A stretch of DNA of 64,000 nt, from the NCBI RefSeq assembly GCF_016808335.1, contig NC_053138.1, positions 53,040,951 through 53,104,950 on the forward strand, in the 5' to 3' direction. Of this stretch, positions 10,367 to 21,285 are shown piece by piece (position 1 is the first letter of the stretch; the number at the start of each line of letters is the position of its first letter). A program made the position numbers and the translations under genes. This stretch comes from Panicum virgatum (taxonomy: Eukaryota > Streptophyta > Magnoliopsida > Poales > Poaceae). The notes below the pieces were generated by a model. That model had not been told where the DNA came from. It searched no databases and worked only from the letters and a program-made list of their open reading frames with translations.

Positions 10367-11788
10367 CCTAAGAAAGGTAAGGGGTGAATTAGGCACTAAT
10401 AAAAACTTAGATCTATAACTCCAACTAGTTTGCACAAAACTTAAACTAAAACATGCTATCTAGATGTGCAACTAAGTTGTTCTAGTGTGAAAACTCCTAT
10501 CCCAAAAGAGTTTAGCAATCTATAGCCTTTCCTATCAAGAAACTATTCTATAAAAGTAAAGGCACACAAATTGCTAGTATGTAATGCGGAAGCTTAAAGA
10601 GCGGGATAGGAGATAGCAAACTCTTGACGCGAGTGTTTATCCCGTGGTTCGGTTAGCCACAAAGGCACACCTACATCCATATTGTTGTAGCACTCACTAA
10701 GAGTATTGCTACTCGGTCACCAAGTCTCTTCCGTGAACACAATCACGGTCACCTTGGCCCCGGGTTCCACTAAGGAGCTTCTCCACAAAGGATGGGGGTC
10801 TCCACGTCCCCCGCACAAAGATGTCATCGCCGCTCCACACCAAGTCGGAGGGTCGATGACGTTGCCGGCGAGCTTCACGCTCCAAGGTGCCGGCGCACCA
10901 AGCTCTTGTTTTGGTTCGCTAATGAACCACAGCACAAAGGCTCGAAGCCTTGCAATCTCCCTCACTAAGAGCTAATCCTTTACACAACACTCTCAAAGTG
11001 TGATAAGGGCTAAGGATATGATATTGATGCTTTTGTATGGCTTGGAGATGTTCTTGGGTGTTTGTGGGATGTCCAGCAACTCCAGCAATCTTCAAATGGC
11101 CGGTGTGAGGCGTATATATAGGCCACCAAGTCTTGTAGCCGTTGCTCCAACGGTCAGCAGAAAATCTGCGTATCACCGGAAGAACCGATGCCTCTGGCGG
11201 GGTAGCGTCGGTTCTTCCGGTCACTCCTAAACTGAAGTAGCCGTTAAACTCCTGACAACTGACACAGTGACCACCGGTTGAACCGATGCTTTGTTCCGAT
11301 GCATCACCGGTTCATCCGGTGCTCAAGGATCTTCTCCTGACAGCTGACGTCATTACACCGATGGTATGCACCGATACTTCACCGGTTCAACCGGTGCTGA
11401 AGAATCTTCTCCTGGGCTCTTGACATCGTCTCTGGAACATAGGACGCCCAATGCACCGATGCCCCTTTTTGACCCGTCGGTTCATCCGGTGCCCATAAGC
11501 TGACTTGGCTTTGATTTCCTTCTGCCATGGCGTCGGTTCTTCCGACAACCATCGGATGCACCGATGCTTCATGCGTCGGTTCTTCCGGTGCTTCCGACCG
11601 GGTAGCGGAACCCCCGTAGGGGCGGCCCTTCGGGCCTTGCTATGCCTATCTTCTCTTTTTCTTTGTCATCAGTTGAACCTAAAAGCCTGAGAATGGTCAT
11701 CTTAACAATCATGTTAGTCCAAGTGTTGTGTTGTCATTCGATCACCAAAATCACTCAAAATGGCATAAATGGTGCCATGTTCGTTACA
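10345..11788 (-). mobile_element. Solo LTR in PMEI copy 1, TSD GTTGG
   Basis: A 1444-bp unit begins TGAAAGTGATCGG, ends CGTTACA (TG...CA), and is flanked on both sides by GTTGG (10340-10344 and 11789-11793). It has no gag or pol sequence, so it is a solo LTR left by recombination. A TATA-like run at 11113-11120 and several ttgaaccgatg/ttcttccggtgc motifs (11160-11600) lie inside. The gaattaggcactaat and tgtaacgaac text resembles copia/SIRE-type LTRs of grasses from memory, which I cannot verify. Orientation is inferred from that resemblance. Confidence 0.9.
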
Positions 11789-11821
11789 GTTGGCATCTTG
11801 CACGGCCATGGTCGTGATTAG
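11789..11821 (+). pseudogene. Severed last codons of PMEI copy 1
   Basis: After the second GTTGG the PMEI frame resumes as ILHGHGRD and TAG (11819-11821). Removing the LTR and one GTTGG joins QMVG to ILHGHGRD in frame, which shows where the retrotransposon landed. About 1 kb of DNA follows to 12826, presumably the old 3' UTR and flank. No other gene is seen there. Confidence 0.8.
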
Positions 11822-12327
11822 GTCATTTTAGTCGGATTAATTATATTAGATGTATGATTGGAGAACAATTTCTTAATACTCGATCAAATGTAAGGAACAA
11901 TGATTTAAGACTTTTCTGATGCAATAATAAACGAATTGAGTACTTATTCCCCAGTTATATTATTGTTTCCGGTCCAATTCTACGTTTAAGCCGTGACTTG
12001 TTTGAACGCGGATGCATATGTAGTCGATTATATTAAGCCGTCGTTGTACTTTTGCTCAAAGTTCTCTATATTTTTTTAGCCAGTGAAATTAATATTGATC
12101 GGTAAAAGCCACAAACATTTATAATATCAAAACACATGCACGAAAGTGCCTCTAATTAACGTCGATAGTTTAGGACCGGAAATTCCTACCAATTTATTGC
12201 ATCGTGTTTCATGTAACATCCTTCGGCAAAACTTCATCTAGCAACAGGAGGGTTATTCATTGCTGCAACATTATTTCAAAATCATAACAGCAATATCTTG
12301 ACCCTACCAGAAAACAAGTCAAAGATC

Positions 12328-12417
12328 CATCACAAAAGTACTAGCACGAAGAAGATCCGGTACCAATGCTAGTGTAGGTACCGGATCTTTTTCATCCCAA
12401 TACTTTTGAGGTGGATG
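12328..12417. repeat. Long imperfect foldback in block P
   Basis: A perfect 13-bp arm aagatccggtacc (12352-12364) pairs with ggtaccggatctt (12377-12389) around a 12-nt loop. Looser pairing extends outward (catcacaaaagtac with tacttttgaggtggatg). Block P copy 2 has the same foldback 7274 bp downstream. Confidence 0.7.
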
Positions 12418-13237
12418 GAAGAGCTAGTACAATGAGGAGCCTTGAGACTCTGTATGTATCAGTTACCTACCACGTTGCCAATCGTTCTTGTGAAGCTATT
12501 ATAGACCTGGTCTTTTGTAGTGTGATCATATATATTACCAGAAGGACAAAGACTCGGATGCATTCAGAACAAACCAGATCGAAGAAGAAACTAAGACATT
12601 TTGTACCGATGTTCATGTTCTTAAGAATTCAATAAATTGAGTATAGACCTTGTAGCAAAAAACTACGAAATCTGGGGAACACTTCACATCCACGTTCCCT
12701 GCATTTTCAGGACGTTAATTATTATGTAGGTATCATAATTGCTGGGACTTTCCTTACAGTTTCCATATTTACCTATAGCAATAAGTTGTCCTATAACCTA
12801 ATATGCACGGGAGCTTACTAATATGTCACATCTAACATATAAGTCACAAGTCACGTGAAATATACGCACATGCGATGCATAGAATTCAAAACCAGGACCT
12901 ATTGTTTTGGGCATACCTTTCTTACCATCTCAATAACACAGCACATCTGATTGAAAGACAGATGATTTCCTTTTGATTTCACCCGTGGAGCACCCTTTAT
13001 ATTAGTACTTGGTAGTAACACTAACTGATACTAATATGTGTGTTTTAGTTGTTAGTGCTACATACCAACTGGTATTACAAGCCTCCTTGATCTTTTAATC
13101 ACCACAAATATACCGGTGGCAATTGGACCCAGTACTAGAGCTAGCATAATACCCACTACAATTTCAACCGGTATATTTGTGATGGATAGATGACTAGTTC
13201 TCAAGTAGTGACTCACCAGCTTATTCATATCAGCCTT

Positions 13238-13822
13238 AAAAGGTGCTATAGGCACCGGTTGAGAATGGGCTTTGGTACCGGTTTTTACAACTGGTACTAG
13301 GCATCCGAGACTAAAGGTCAGAGGCACTAACACGGGGTGGATGACCCAGTACTAAAGGGGTCTGTGCACTTTGCAGAAAAAGAAAATATGCGTGCATGCA
13401 GTGGTCGGGATTCGAACCCATGACCTCGTGTGTCCCGTATAGCTCGTTTACCATCTCACCTACATAGCAATTGTGGTTGAGAAGGAGATATTTTTCTGTT
13501 AAAGTAACATATGGAGCACCTTTGGAACCGGGAAATAAATACCACCTGGTACCAAAGGCTAGACATAGGTACCGGGTAGTGTTTCCACCCGGTACTGATG
13601 TGGGAGGACCTATTAGTACCGAGTGGTCACACCACCCGGTACCAATGTCTAGCCTTTGGTACCGAGTGGTGTTACCACCTAGTACTAAAAGGATTCCTGG
13701 ACCTTTCCTCCACCTCAAAAGTACCAGAACAAAGATGACCCGGTACTAATGTTAGAATTAGTACCGGGTCATCTTGATTTCGGTACTTTTGGGGTCGACC
13801 AATGGCCTGTTTTCTAGTACTG
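13238..13822. mobile_element. CACTA miniature (gtaccgg-repeat type), left end lost
   Basis: Homologous to the complete 593-bp miniature at 29313-29905. The right end (ctagtactg at 13822) is intact, but the left terminus and about 33 bp of flank are deleted between short aaa runs. Inside are gtaccgggtggt/accacccggtac subterminal-type pairs. Confidence 0.8.
13402..13470 (-). promoter_or_regulatory. tRNA-like Pol III box pair inside the CACTA miniature
   Basis: On the minus strand GGTTCGAATCC (13408-13418) matches the Pol III B box exactly. About 33 bp upstream TAGGTGAGATGG (13450-13461) resembles an A box (about 10 of 12 positions). The T-arm stem (GGG/CCC) is plausible but no acceptor stem closes, so this is a tRNA-derived or tRNA-like module and not a tRNA gene. 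The same pair occurs at 29481-29556 and, degenerate, at 15546-15600. Confidence 0.45.
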
Positions 13823-13989
13823 CATGTTGGCTTGTAAATGAGCCGGCACGGATCCTCTTAGGATTATATATACATGCTGGCTCTATATAGAACAGACAAT
13901 AATCAAATATTTTTGTGCCTTTGGAATTTGATTTCACCATTGCACTCATAAATTCATAATTTTTTTGCAATTGCATCCAGAGAATCTCA

Positions 13990-14232
<243 letters not shown>

Positions 14233-15279
14233 TTACCTCTCTTTTGTTGGCTGGGTGAAGATTTCTATGTTCTTTGCAATTTCCTGATGCCTAGATGAAT
14301 TTCTAGTGATGTTAGCGTTCAAGGAGATTATAGTATGGGCAAGAGAGGAGATGCATAAGGGCACATAATGGGAGCCAGCAGGCAGCAATATATCGAGGTG
14401 TGGAGTGGACAAGAATCATGTTGGCAGGAACCTGGAGATCCCACCTTGATCAGTCATTTAATACAAATAAGTTGCTTTGAAATAAAAAGAAATTGACGAG
14501 CATTTCATCAGTACGTATAGTTATTTTTTGTGCACTGACAGTACATAGTAAGTGGACAAAACATGAATAATGCCTAGTTGCTCTATAGGACCTGTTGCAG
14601 AAATGAAAAACACTAATGAGTAAATTGCACTCTAGGTTGTACAACCTCATATGCAGTAAAGATCCCTCACTTCCTCTCTTTTCTCTCTCCAGTGCCATGA
14701 CCATGAAGAGCTTGCTTCGCCTCATCTCCCACCACTTCCTCCTCCGAATCCAATTCAGTGATCCATGGAAACTCCTCTAGTCCTCTCTGGTTCAATTGAC
14801 ATGTAAGCAACAACACTATCTCCAAATCTGTACAGGCAGCCACTAATCATTACTTGATTCCACTCTGCATCAGCACTCGCAAACAGCAAGGTCTGGCAGC
14901 CGGCGTGAGCACGCGTGTATGGCAGCGTCAAGCTCCAGCGAAACCACCGTGAGCCACTTTGGGCTGGCGCCGACATCAGCAGTGGGCTAGCACGGCAAAT
15001 CCTAGCTCTCCACGGCATGGAAAGCGGTGGGTCCCATGAACTTGTGGGGAAGAGACTCCCCTCACCCCCAATGCAGGTCGGCCGGTTTCCTCAGCTCGGT
15101 TCCTGTGTTAACACCGTTTCCTGTATGAGAAACGGTTTCTCCAAATTTTCTTCTTCCTCTTCATTAAATCATGTGCCACATCATCTTTTTGCTTACATGG
15201 CACCTTATTAAATAATGCTATGAAAATCAGCTGAGGTGGAGTGTTGCGACTACCCTAACCTGATATGCACGGGAGCTTA

Positions 15280-16760
15280 TTAATATGTAATATTTACTTT
15301 TAGGTGGAGACATCTCTACTAGATAAATACTCACTACCGGAAAAAACCACATTAGTACTGGGTTCAAACTGCTATCAATACAGGTTCCACAATGGAGACT
15401 AAAGTCTTGATTATCAATACCAATTAGTATCTATTGCATCACCTGATACTAAAAGGTAAGACATCCAAAATAATTACAAAAAACTATTTCCATCATGCAT
15501 GTACTAAATCACAAGTCTCGTGAAGTATACGCTCATGCGATGAATAGAATTCGAACCCGAGACATATTGTCTCGTGCGTACCTTTCTTACCATATCAAAA
15601 TCACAGCAAATCTGATTGAAACACAGATGATTTCCTTTTGATTTCACACGTGGAGCACCCTTTAGTACCGGATGGTAACACCAACCAATACTAATATATA
15701 TATATATGTTTATTTGTTGGTGTTACCAAATTAAAAGCCAGCATGATCTTTTAATCACCGTAAAAATACCGATGGGAATTGGACCTTGTACTAGAGGTAG
15801 CATCAGTACCATCTACAATTTCCTCCAGTATAGTTGTGATGGATGGATGACATAGTTTTCTAGTAGTGACTCATCAGCTTATTCATCCTTAAATGAGCAG
15901 GCGCGGATTAGTCATCCACACGATGGCTTGTATAAACAAGCCGGCACGGATACTCTCAGGATTATGCATGCTGGCTCTATGTATAGAACAAACACTGATC
16001 ATTTCCTGCCTTTTGAATTTGATTTCACCCTGTACTAGAAAATTAATTTTTTTTGCACGAACTCGGAAATGGAGAAAGCTTTATATGAAAATTGTATGAT
16101 TTTATAGCTATGTAGTTGAAACTTTTTTGGTTGGAAGTAATTTAGATGGCACGAAATATATCCAAACTGCATGGATATGCTTCGAGTGACTCAAACTGTC
16201 AATCATAATTGGCCAATTGCATTTGCCTCTGAACAATCTCCTACCTCTCTTTCACAAGGATAGCTAGAGAGAATTTGTGGCCATGATGCATGTGGTTGCT
16301 GAAATCTAGGCTCACCACACACAAGCCCTTCGTTTACCTCTATTTTATTGGCTGGGGGAAGATTTCTTTCTTTTTTGCAGTTTCCTGATGCCTTCCACAC
16401 CTATTAGATGAATAAGTTTCCAGTGACGTAAGCATTCAAGGAGATGAGTATGGACAAGTTTTCTGAAGGAGAGGAGATGCATGAGGACAGATATATAATA
16501 GGAGCCAATAGGGAGCATGAAAATATATCGAGGTGTGGAGTGGACAAGAATCATGTTGGTTGGAGATCTACCTTGATCTGTCATTTATTTAATAAGTAAT
16601 ACAAAGTTTATTTGAAATAAAGCAAGCGACGAGCATTTCATCAGTTGCTATAGTTTCTTATGCACCAACAGTACACAGTAAGTGGACAAAACATGAATAA
16701 TGCCTGGTTGCTCTTCAGGATCCATTTGCAGACATGAAAAAACTAATCATCCATCACTAT
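15280..16760 (+). repeat. Older internal repeat q2 (diverged copy of 12.83-14.7 kb)
   Basis: The order of text here parallels the first half of block Q: taggtgga, a CACTA miniature, tcatcagcttattcat, ggcacggat, catgctggctctat, ctctttcacaaggata, ttgtggccatgatg, cacacacaagccctt, gaggtgtggagtggacaag, gtggacaaaacatgaataatgcc. Divergence is much greater than between the two Q copies. It lacks the rbcL insert and the 593-bp miniature, so it predates both. 16760-16967 has nothing recognised. Confidence 0.75.
15332..15868. mobile_element. CACTA miniature, 537 bp, TSD ACT
   Basis: The left end is CACTACCGGAAAA (15332) and the right end ttttctagtagtg (15868). Target duplications are act (15329-15331) and act (15869-15871). 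It has no coding capacity. It contains the empty-site paralogue of element D (tctatt/gcatcacc at 15435) and a degenerate GGTTCGAATTC box. Confidence 0.85.
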
Positions 16761-16972
16761 TTTCAAATGAAGTATACATTTGGTTCCAAGCTTTTGATTA
16801 TGGTGATTAATTAAGGAATAGAGAAGCTAGAAGCAGCTGAAATGTTCAATATGGTGAATACACATATTCATCTGGAGGTATCTGTAGTTGCATTGTCAGT
16901 GCTGGGTATGAGTTGTTCATTCTGAAATAAGGAATTTCAGAAAATTATCCGCGTTCCTCTTATGCATCCACG

Positions 16973-17640
16973 ATGGCAGCAGCAACGACCACCTCCGCTG
17001 CTGGTGCCGCACTGCTCTGGCTGATCTTTGCCTTGGCCTTCCTCACCGGCCATCCGGCGGACGGCCGCCCGGTCGCCGGCGGCCATCATCATCAGGGAAC
17101 CAGTAATGTCAAGGCGGACATCGTGGCGGAGGCGTGCGCGAACGCCACGCGCCTGAGCTACGAGCCGCACCTGACCATGGAGTACTGCGTGTCCACGCTC
17201 CGGTCGGACAAGCGGAGCGCGGCGGCCACGCACGCGCGCGACCTGGCGCTGGTGGCCATGGACCTCCTCCAGCGCGGCGCCGCCGATGCCGACGCCAGGC
17301 TCGCCGCCGTGCCGGTGGGGAAGAGGAAGGACATGGCGCTCACCGTGCATTTCTGCCGGCTGGACTACGGCGCCGTGCCGAAGTGCCGCCCCATGTTGCA
17401 GGAGTACAAGCCGGGCGGCGGCGGCGGCGACGGCAACCTGCGCTTCTACAACTACATGGAGTGCGGCCGTGCGGGACCTGCAGGTTGAGCGAAGCGGCCC
17501 TGGACTGCTGGGAGAACATCTTCTTGGACGACAAGTTGAAGGAGATGGCGCTGAATCAGGTGCGAGAGGTTGCCAATCGGGCCAACCTTGTTGATGCCAT
17601 GATTGAGCAAATGGTTGGTGAAAGTGATCGGGTGCTCTAG
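16973..17640 (+). pseudogene. PMEI pseudogene, copy 2 (intact signal peptide)
   Basis: The ATG at 16973 gives a convincing signal peptide: MAAATTTSAAGAALLWLIFA followed by LAFLTGHPADG. The inhibitor domain then runs in one frame to FYNYMEC and a stop at 17488 (172 codons), including EACANATRLSYEPHLTMEYC and VHFCRLDYGAVPKC. The C-terminal helices (LSEAALDCWENIF, EVANRANLVDAMIEQMVG) are in a different frame. This is the same lesion as in copy 1, so it predates the duplication. The last residues are replaced by LTR-encoded ESDRVL and TAG at 17640. A truncated secreted peptide is possible, but the third and fourth helices would be missing. No recognisable promoter lies just upstream. Confidence 0.85.
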
Positions 17641-19062
17641 CCTAAGAAAGGTAAGGGGTGAATTAGGCACTAATAAAAACTTAGATCTATAACTCCAACT
17701 AGTTTGCACAAAACTTAAACTAAAACATGCTATCTAGATGTGCAACTAAGTTGTTCTAGTGTGAAAACTCCTATCCCAAAAGAGTTTAGCAACCTATAGC
17801 CTTTCCTATCAAGAAACTATTCTATAAAAGTAAAGGCACACAAATTGCTAGTATGTAATGCGGAAGCTTAAAGAGCGGGATAGGAGATAGCAAACTCTTG
17901 ACGCGAGTGTTTATCCCGTGGTTCGGTTAGCCACAAAGGCACACCTACATCCATATTGTTGTAGCACTCACTAAGAGTATTGCTACTCGGTCACCAAGTC
18001 TCTTCCGTGAACACAATCACGGTCACCTTGGCCCCGGGTTCCACTAAGGAGCTTCTCCACAAAGGATGGGGGTCTCCACGTCCCCCGCACAAAGATGTCA
18101 TCGCCGCTCCACACCAAGTCGGAGGGTCGATGACGTTGCCGGCGAGCTTCACGCTCCAAGGTGCCGGCGCACCAAGCTCTTGTTTTGGTTCGCTAATGAA
18201 CCACAGCACAAAGGCTCGAAGCCTTGCAATCTCCCTCACTAAGAGCTAATCCTTTACACAACACTCTCAAAGTGTGATAAGGGCTAAGGATATGATATTG
18301 ATGCTTTTGTATGGCTTGGAGATGTTCTTGGGTGTTTGTGGGATGTCCAGCAACTCCAGCAATCTTCAAATGGCCGGTGTGAGGCGTATATATAGGCCAC
18401 CAAGTCTTGTAGCCGTTGCTCCAACGGTCAGCAGAAAATCTGCGTATCACCGGAAGAACCGATGCCTCTGGCGGGGTAGCGTCGGTTCTTCCGGTCACTC
18501 CTAAACTGAAGTAGCCGTTAAACTCCTGACAACTGACACAGTGACCACCGGTTGAACCGATGCTTTGTTCCGATGCATCACCGGTTCATCCGGTGCTCAA
18601 GGATCTTCTCCTGACAGCTGACGTCATTACACCGATGGTATGCACCGATACTTCACCGGTTCAACCGGTGCTGAAGAATCTTCTCCTGGGCTCTTGACAT
18701 CGTCTCTGGAACATAGGACGCCCAATGCACCGATGCCCCTTTTTGACCCGTCGGTTCATCCGGTGCCCATAAGCTGACTTGGCTTTGATTTCCTTCTGCC
18801 ATGGCGTCGGTTCTTCCGACAACCATCGGATGCACCGATGCTTCATGCGTCGGTTCTTCCGGTGCTTCCGACCGGGTAGCGGAACCCCCGTAGGGGCGGC
18901 CCTTCGGGCCTTGCTATGCCTATCTTCTCTTTTTCTTTGTCATCAGTTGAACCTAAAAGCCTGAGAATGGTCATCTTAACAATCATGTTAGTCCAAGTGT
19001 TGTGTTGTCATTCGATCACCAAAATCACTCAAAATGGCATAAATGGTGCCATGTTCGTTACA
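17619..19062 (-). mobile_element. Solo LTR in PMEI copy 2, TSD GTTGG
   Basis: The same 1444-bp LTR as at 10345-11788, flanked by gttgg at 17614-17618 and 19063-19067. An identical insertion point in both PMEI copies means one insertion and later duplication. The severed PMEI codons ILHGHGRD and the stop follow at 19068-19095. Confidence 0.9.
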
Positions 19063-20289
19063 GTTGGCATCTTGCACGGCCATGGTCGTGATTAGGTCAT
19101 TTTAGTCGGATTAATTATATTAGATGTATGATTGGAGAACAATTTCTTAATACTCGATCAAATGTAAGGAACAATGATTTAAGACTTTTCTGATGCAATA
19201 ATAAACGAATTGAGTACTTATTCCCCAGTTATATTATTGTTTCCGGTCCAATTCTACGTTTAAGCCGTGACTTGTTTGAACGCGGATGCATATGTAGTCG
19301 ATTATATTAAGCCGTCGTTGTACTTTTGCTCAAAGTTCTCTATATTTTTTTAGCCAGTGAAATTAATATTGATCGGTAAAAGCCACAAACATTTATAATA
19401 TCAAAACACATGCACGAAAGTGCCTCTAATTAACGTCGATAGTTTAGGACCGGAAATTCCTACCAATTTATTGCATCGTGTTTCATGTAACATCCTTCGG
19501 CAAAACTTCATCTAGCAACAGGAGGGTTATTCATTGCTGCAACATTATTTCAAAATCATAACAGCAATATCTTGACCCTACCAGAAAACAAGTCAAAGAT
19601 CCATCACAAAAGTACTAGCACGAAGAAGATCCGGTACCAATGCTAGTGTAGGTACCGGATCTTTTTCATCCCAATACTTTTGAGGTGGATGGAAGAGCTA
19701 GTACAATGAGGAGCCTTGAGACTCTGTATGTATCAGTTACCTACCACGTTGCCAATCGTTCTTGTGAAGCTATTATAGACCTGGTCTTTTGTAGTGTGAT
19801 CATATATATTACCAGAAGGACAAAGACTCGGATGCATTCAGAACAAACCAGATCGAAGAAGAAACTAAGACATTTTGTACCGATGTTCATGTTCTTAAGA
19901 ATTCAATAAATTGAGTATAGACCTTGTAGCAAAAAACTACGAAATCTGGGGAACACTTCACATCCACGTTCCCTGCATTTTCAGGACGTTAATTATTATG
20001 TAGGTATCATAATTGCTGGGACTTTCCTTACGGTTTCCATATTTAACTATAGCAATAAGTTGTCCTATAACCTAATATGCACGGGAGCTTACTAATATGT
20101 AATAATTATTTTTTAGGTGGATACATATCTCTACTAGAGAAATACTCAATCACTAGCAAGCTACCGAAAGTACAACTCAATATTAGTACTGGGTTCAAAC
20201 TGCTATCAATACTGGTTCCACAACCGGGACTAAAAGTCTTGATTATCAATAGCAATCTGTATCTATTCACTGTTGGAGAATGGTACATT

Positions 20290-20576
20290 GGTACCAGCAC
20301 GTTAGTGCCGGTCCATCAGGAGCCGGCACTAACGTGCATGAACCGTACAAAGCGGGCACCTTAGTGCCGGCTAGAAACTCCAGCCGGCACTAACGTGCCA
20401 TCCCCCAACGGTCAGCCCGTCTGCCACAACGGTTAAAAGACACGTTAGTGCCGGCTGGGGTCTCTAGCCGGCACTAACTTGGTCAATTGCATATTAGTGC
20501 CGGCTGGTAGTTTTAGCCGGCACTAAACGTACACACTTAGTGCCGGCTAAAACCACCAACCGGCACTAACTTGCCC
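20290..20576. repeat. Subterminal repeat array, 5' end of element D
   Basis: Five head-to-head pairs of TTAGTGCCGGCT and AGCCGGCACTAA in about 290 bp. Each is able to form a hairpin. Confidence 0.95.
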
Positions 20577-20801
20577 CGCATAACAGGCACTCCTTCTTCC
20601 CCAGCCCGACCATTTCATTTGGCCGAGCTCCTCCTCTCTCATGGCGTGTTAGAGGAGAGGTGCTGCCCATTTCCCTCCAAATTTGTGAGGATTTCACCCA
20701 TCCAAGTGCACCAAAAGTTAGTAGCTTCTTTCACTCTTCTTTCACGGTGTTTATTTTTTGTTTCATGCTTTCTAGATAAAGAAAATAGTGATTTTAGGGT
20801 T

Positions 20802-21150
20802 GAGGAAAAATGAGCATAATTTTCCGATTTGTTCATTAATTTGAGCAAAATAGAATCAATTTGTTACTTTTTAGAGAAGGTTTTCTAGATAGTTTGACTA
20901 TGACACATTTAGAATGATTTTTTTTGAATTATTTCACGGGGACATGTATATATGTTATTATGCAAAATTTTAAGGATTTTAAGGATGAGGGAAAATGGGC
21001 ATGATTTATTAATTTGTTCATTAATTTGAGCAAGGTAGAATTGATTTGTTGCTTTTTAGAGAATGATTACTATATAGTTTGACTATCACACATTTAGAAT
21101 GTTTTTTTTTGAATTATTTCATGGTGACATGTGTATATGTTATTGTGCCA
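20802..21150 (+). repeat. Tandem duplication in the leader of element D
   Basis: Two copies of a unit of about 185 bp (20802-20962 and 20987-21150) share aatttgttcattaatttgag, gatagtttgactat, cacatttagaatg and ttgaattatttca. A third, decayed partial copy follows to 21270. It lies between the terminal repeats and the transposase start codon. Confidence 0.8.
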
Positions 21151-21285
21151 ATTTATTTTGCTATTTAGTTTAAATTTACTAGATAGGTGGCCTATGACAC
21201 ATTTACATTTATTTTTGAATTACTTCATAGTAACCTGTTTTTACTTTATAGGGATAATGAGCATGATTTTTTTTAATTTGTACAG

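Larger units (their letters stand above)
9692..12826 (+). repeat. Duplicated block P, copy 1
   Basis: This block repeats at 16968-20100. In my reading the copies differ by only about four substitutions, a 1-bp deletion (signal-peptide region, missing here) and one GGC triplet (extra here). Similarity starts at ccacg, five bases before the PMEI start codon, and ends at aatatgt. It carries the PMEI pseudogene, its solo LTR and PMEI 3' sequence. Confidence 0.95.
16968..20100 (+). repeat. Duplicated block P, copy 2
   Basis: Near-identical partner of 9692-12826 (offset 7276 bp at the start and 7274 bp after the indels). Its left boundary falls five bases before the PMEI start codon and is joined to the end of block Q. 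Copy 2 therefore has a different upstream region from copy 1. Confidence 0.95.

Noticed and set aside
10706..11690. Frames inside the solo LTR (76-101 aa, both strands, repeated at 17980-18964)
   Set aside because: No gag, pol or other domain. They lie within an LTR whose ends and target duplications are clear.
13402..13470. A true tRNA gene
   Set aside because: A and B boxes are present but no acceptor stem pairs and the anticodon arm is not convincing.
14915..15211. 98-aa frame (repeated at 31175-31468) as a host gene
   Set aside because: No domain, start differs between the two copies, lies in duplicated transposon-rich DNA.
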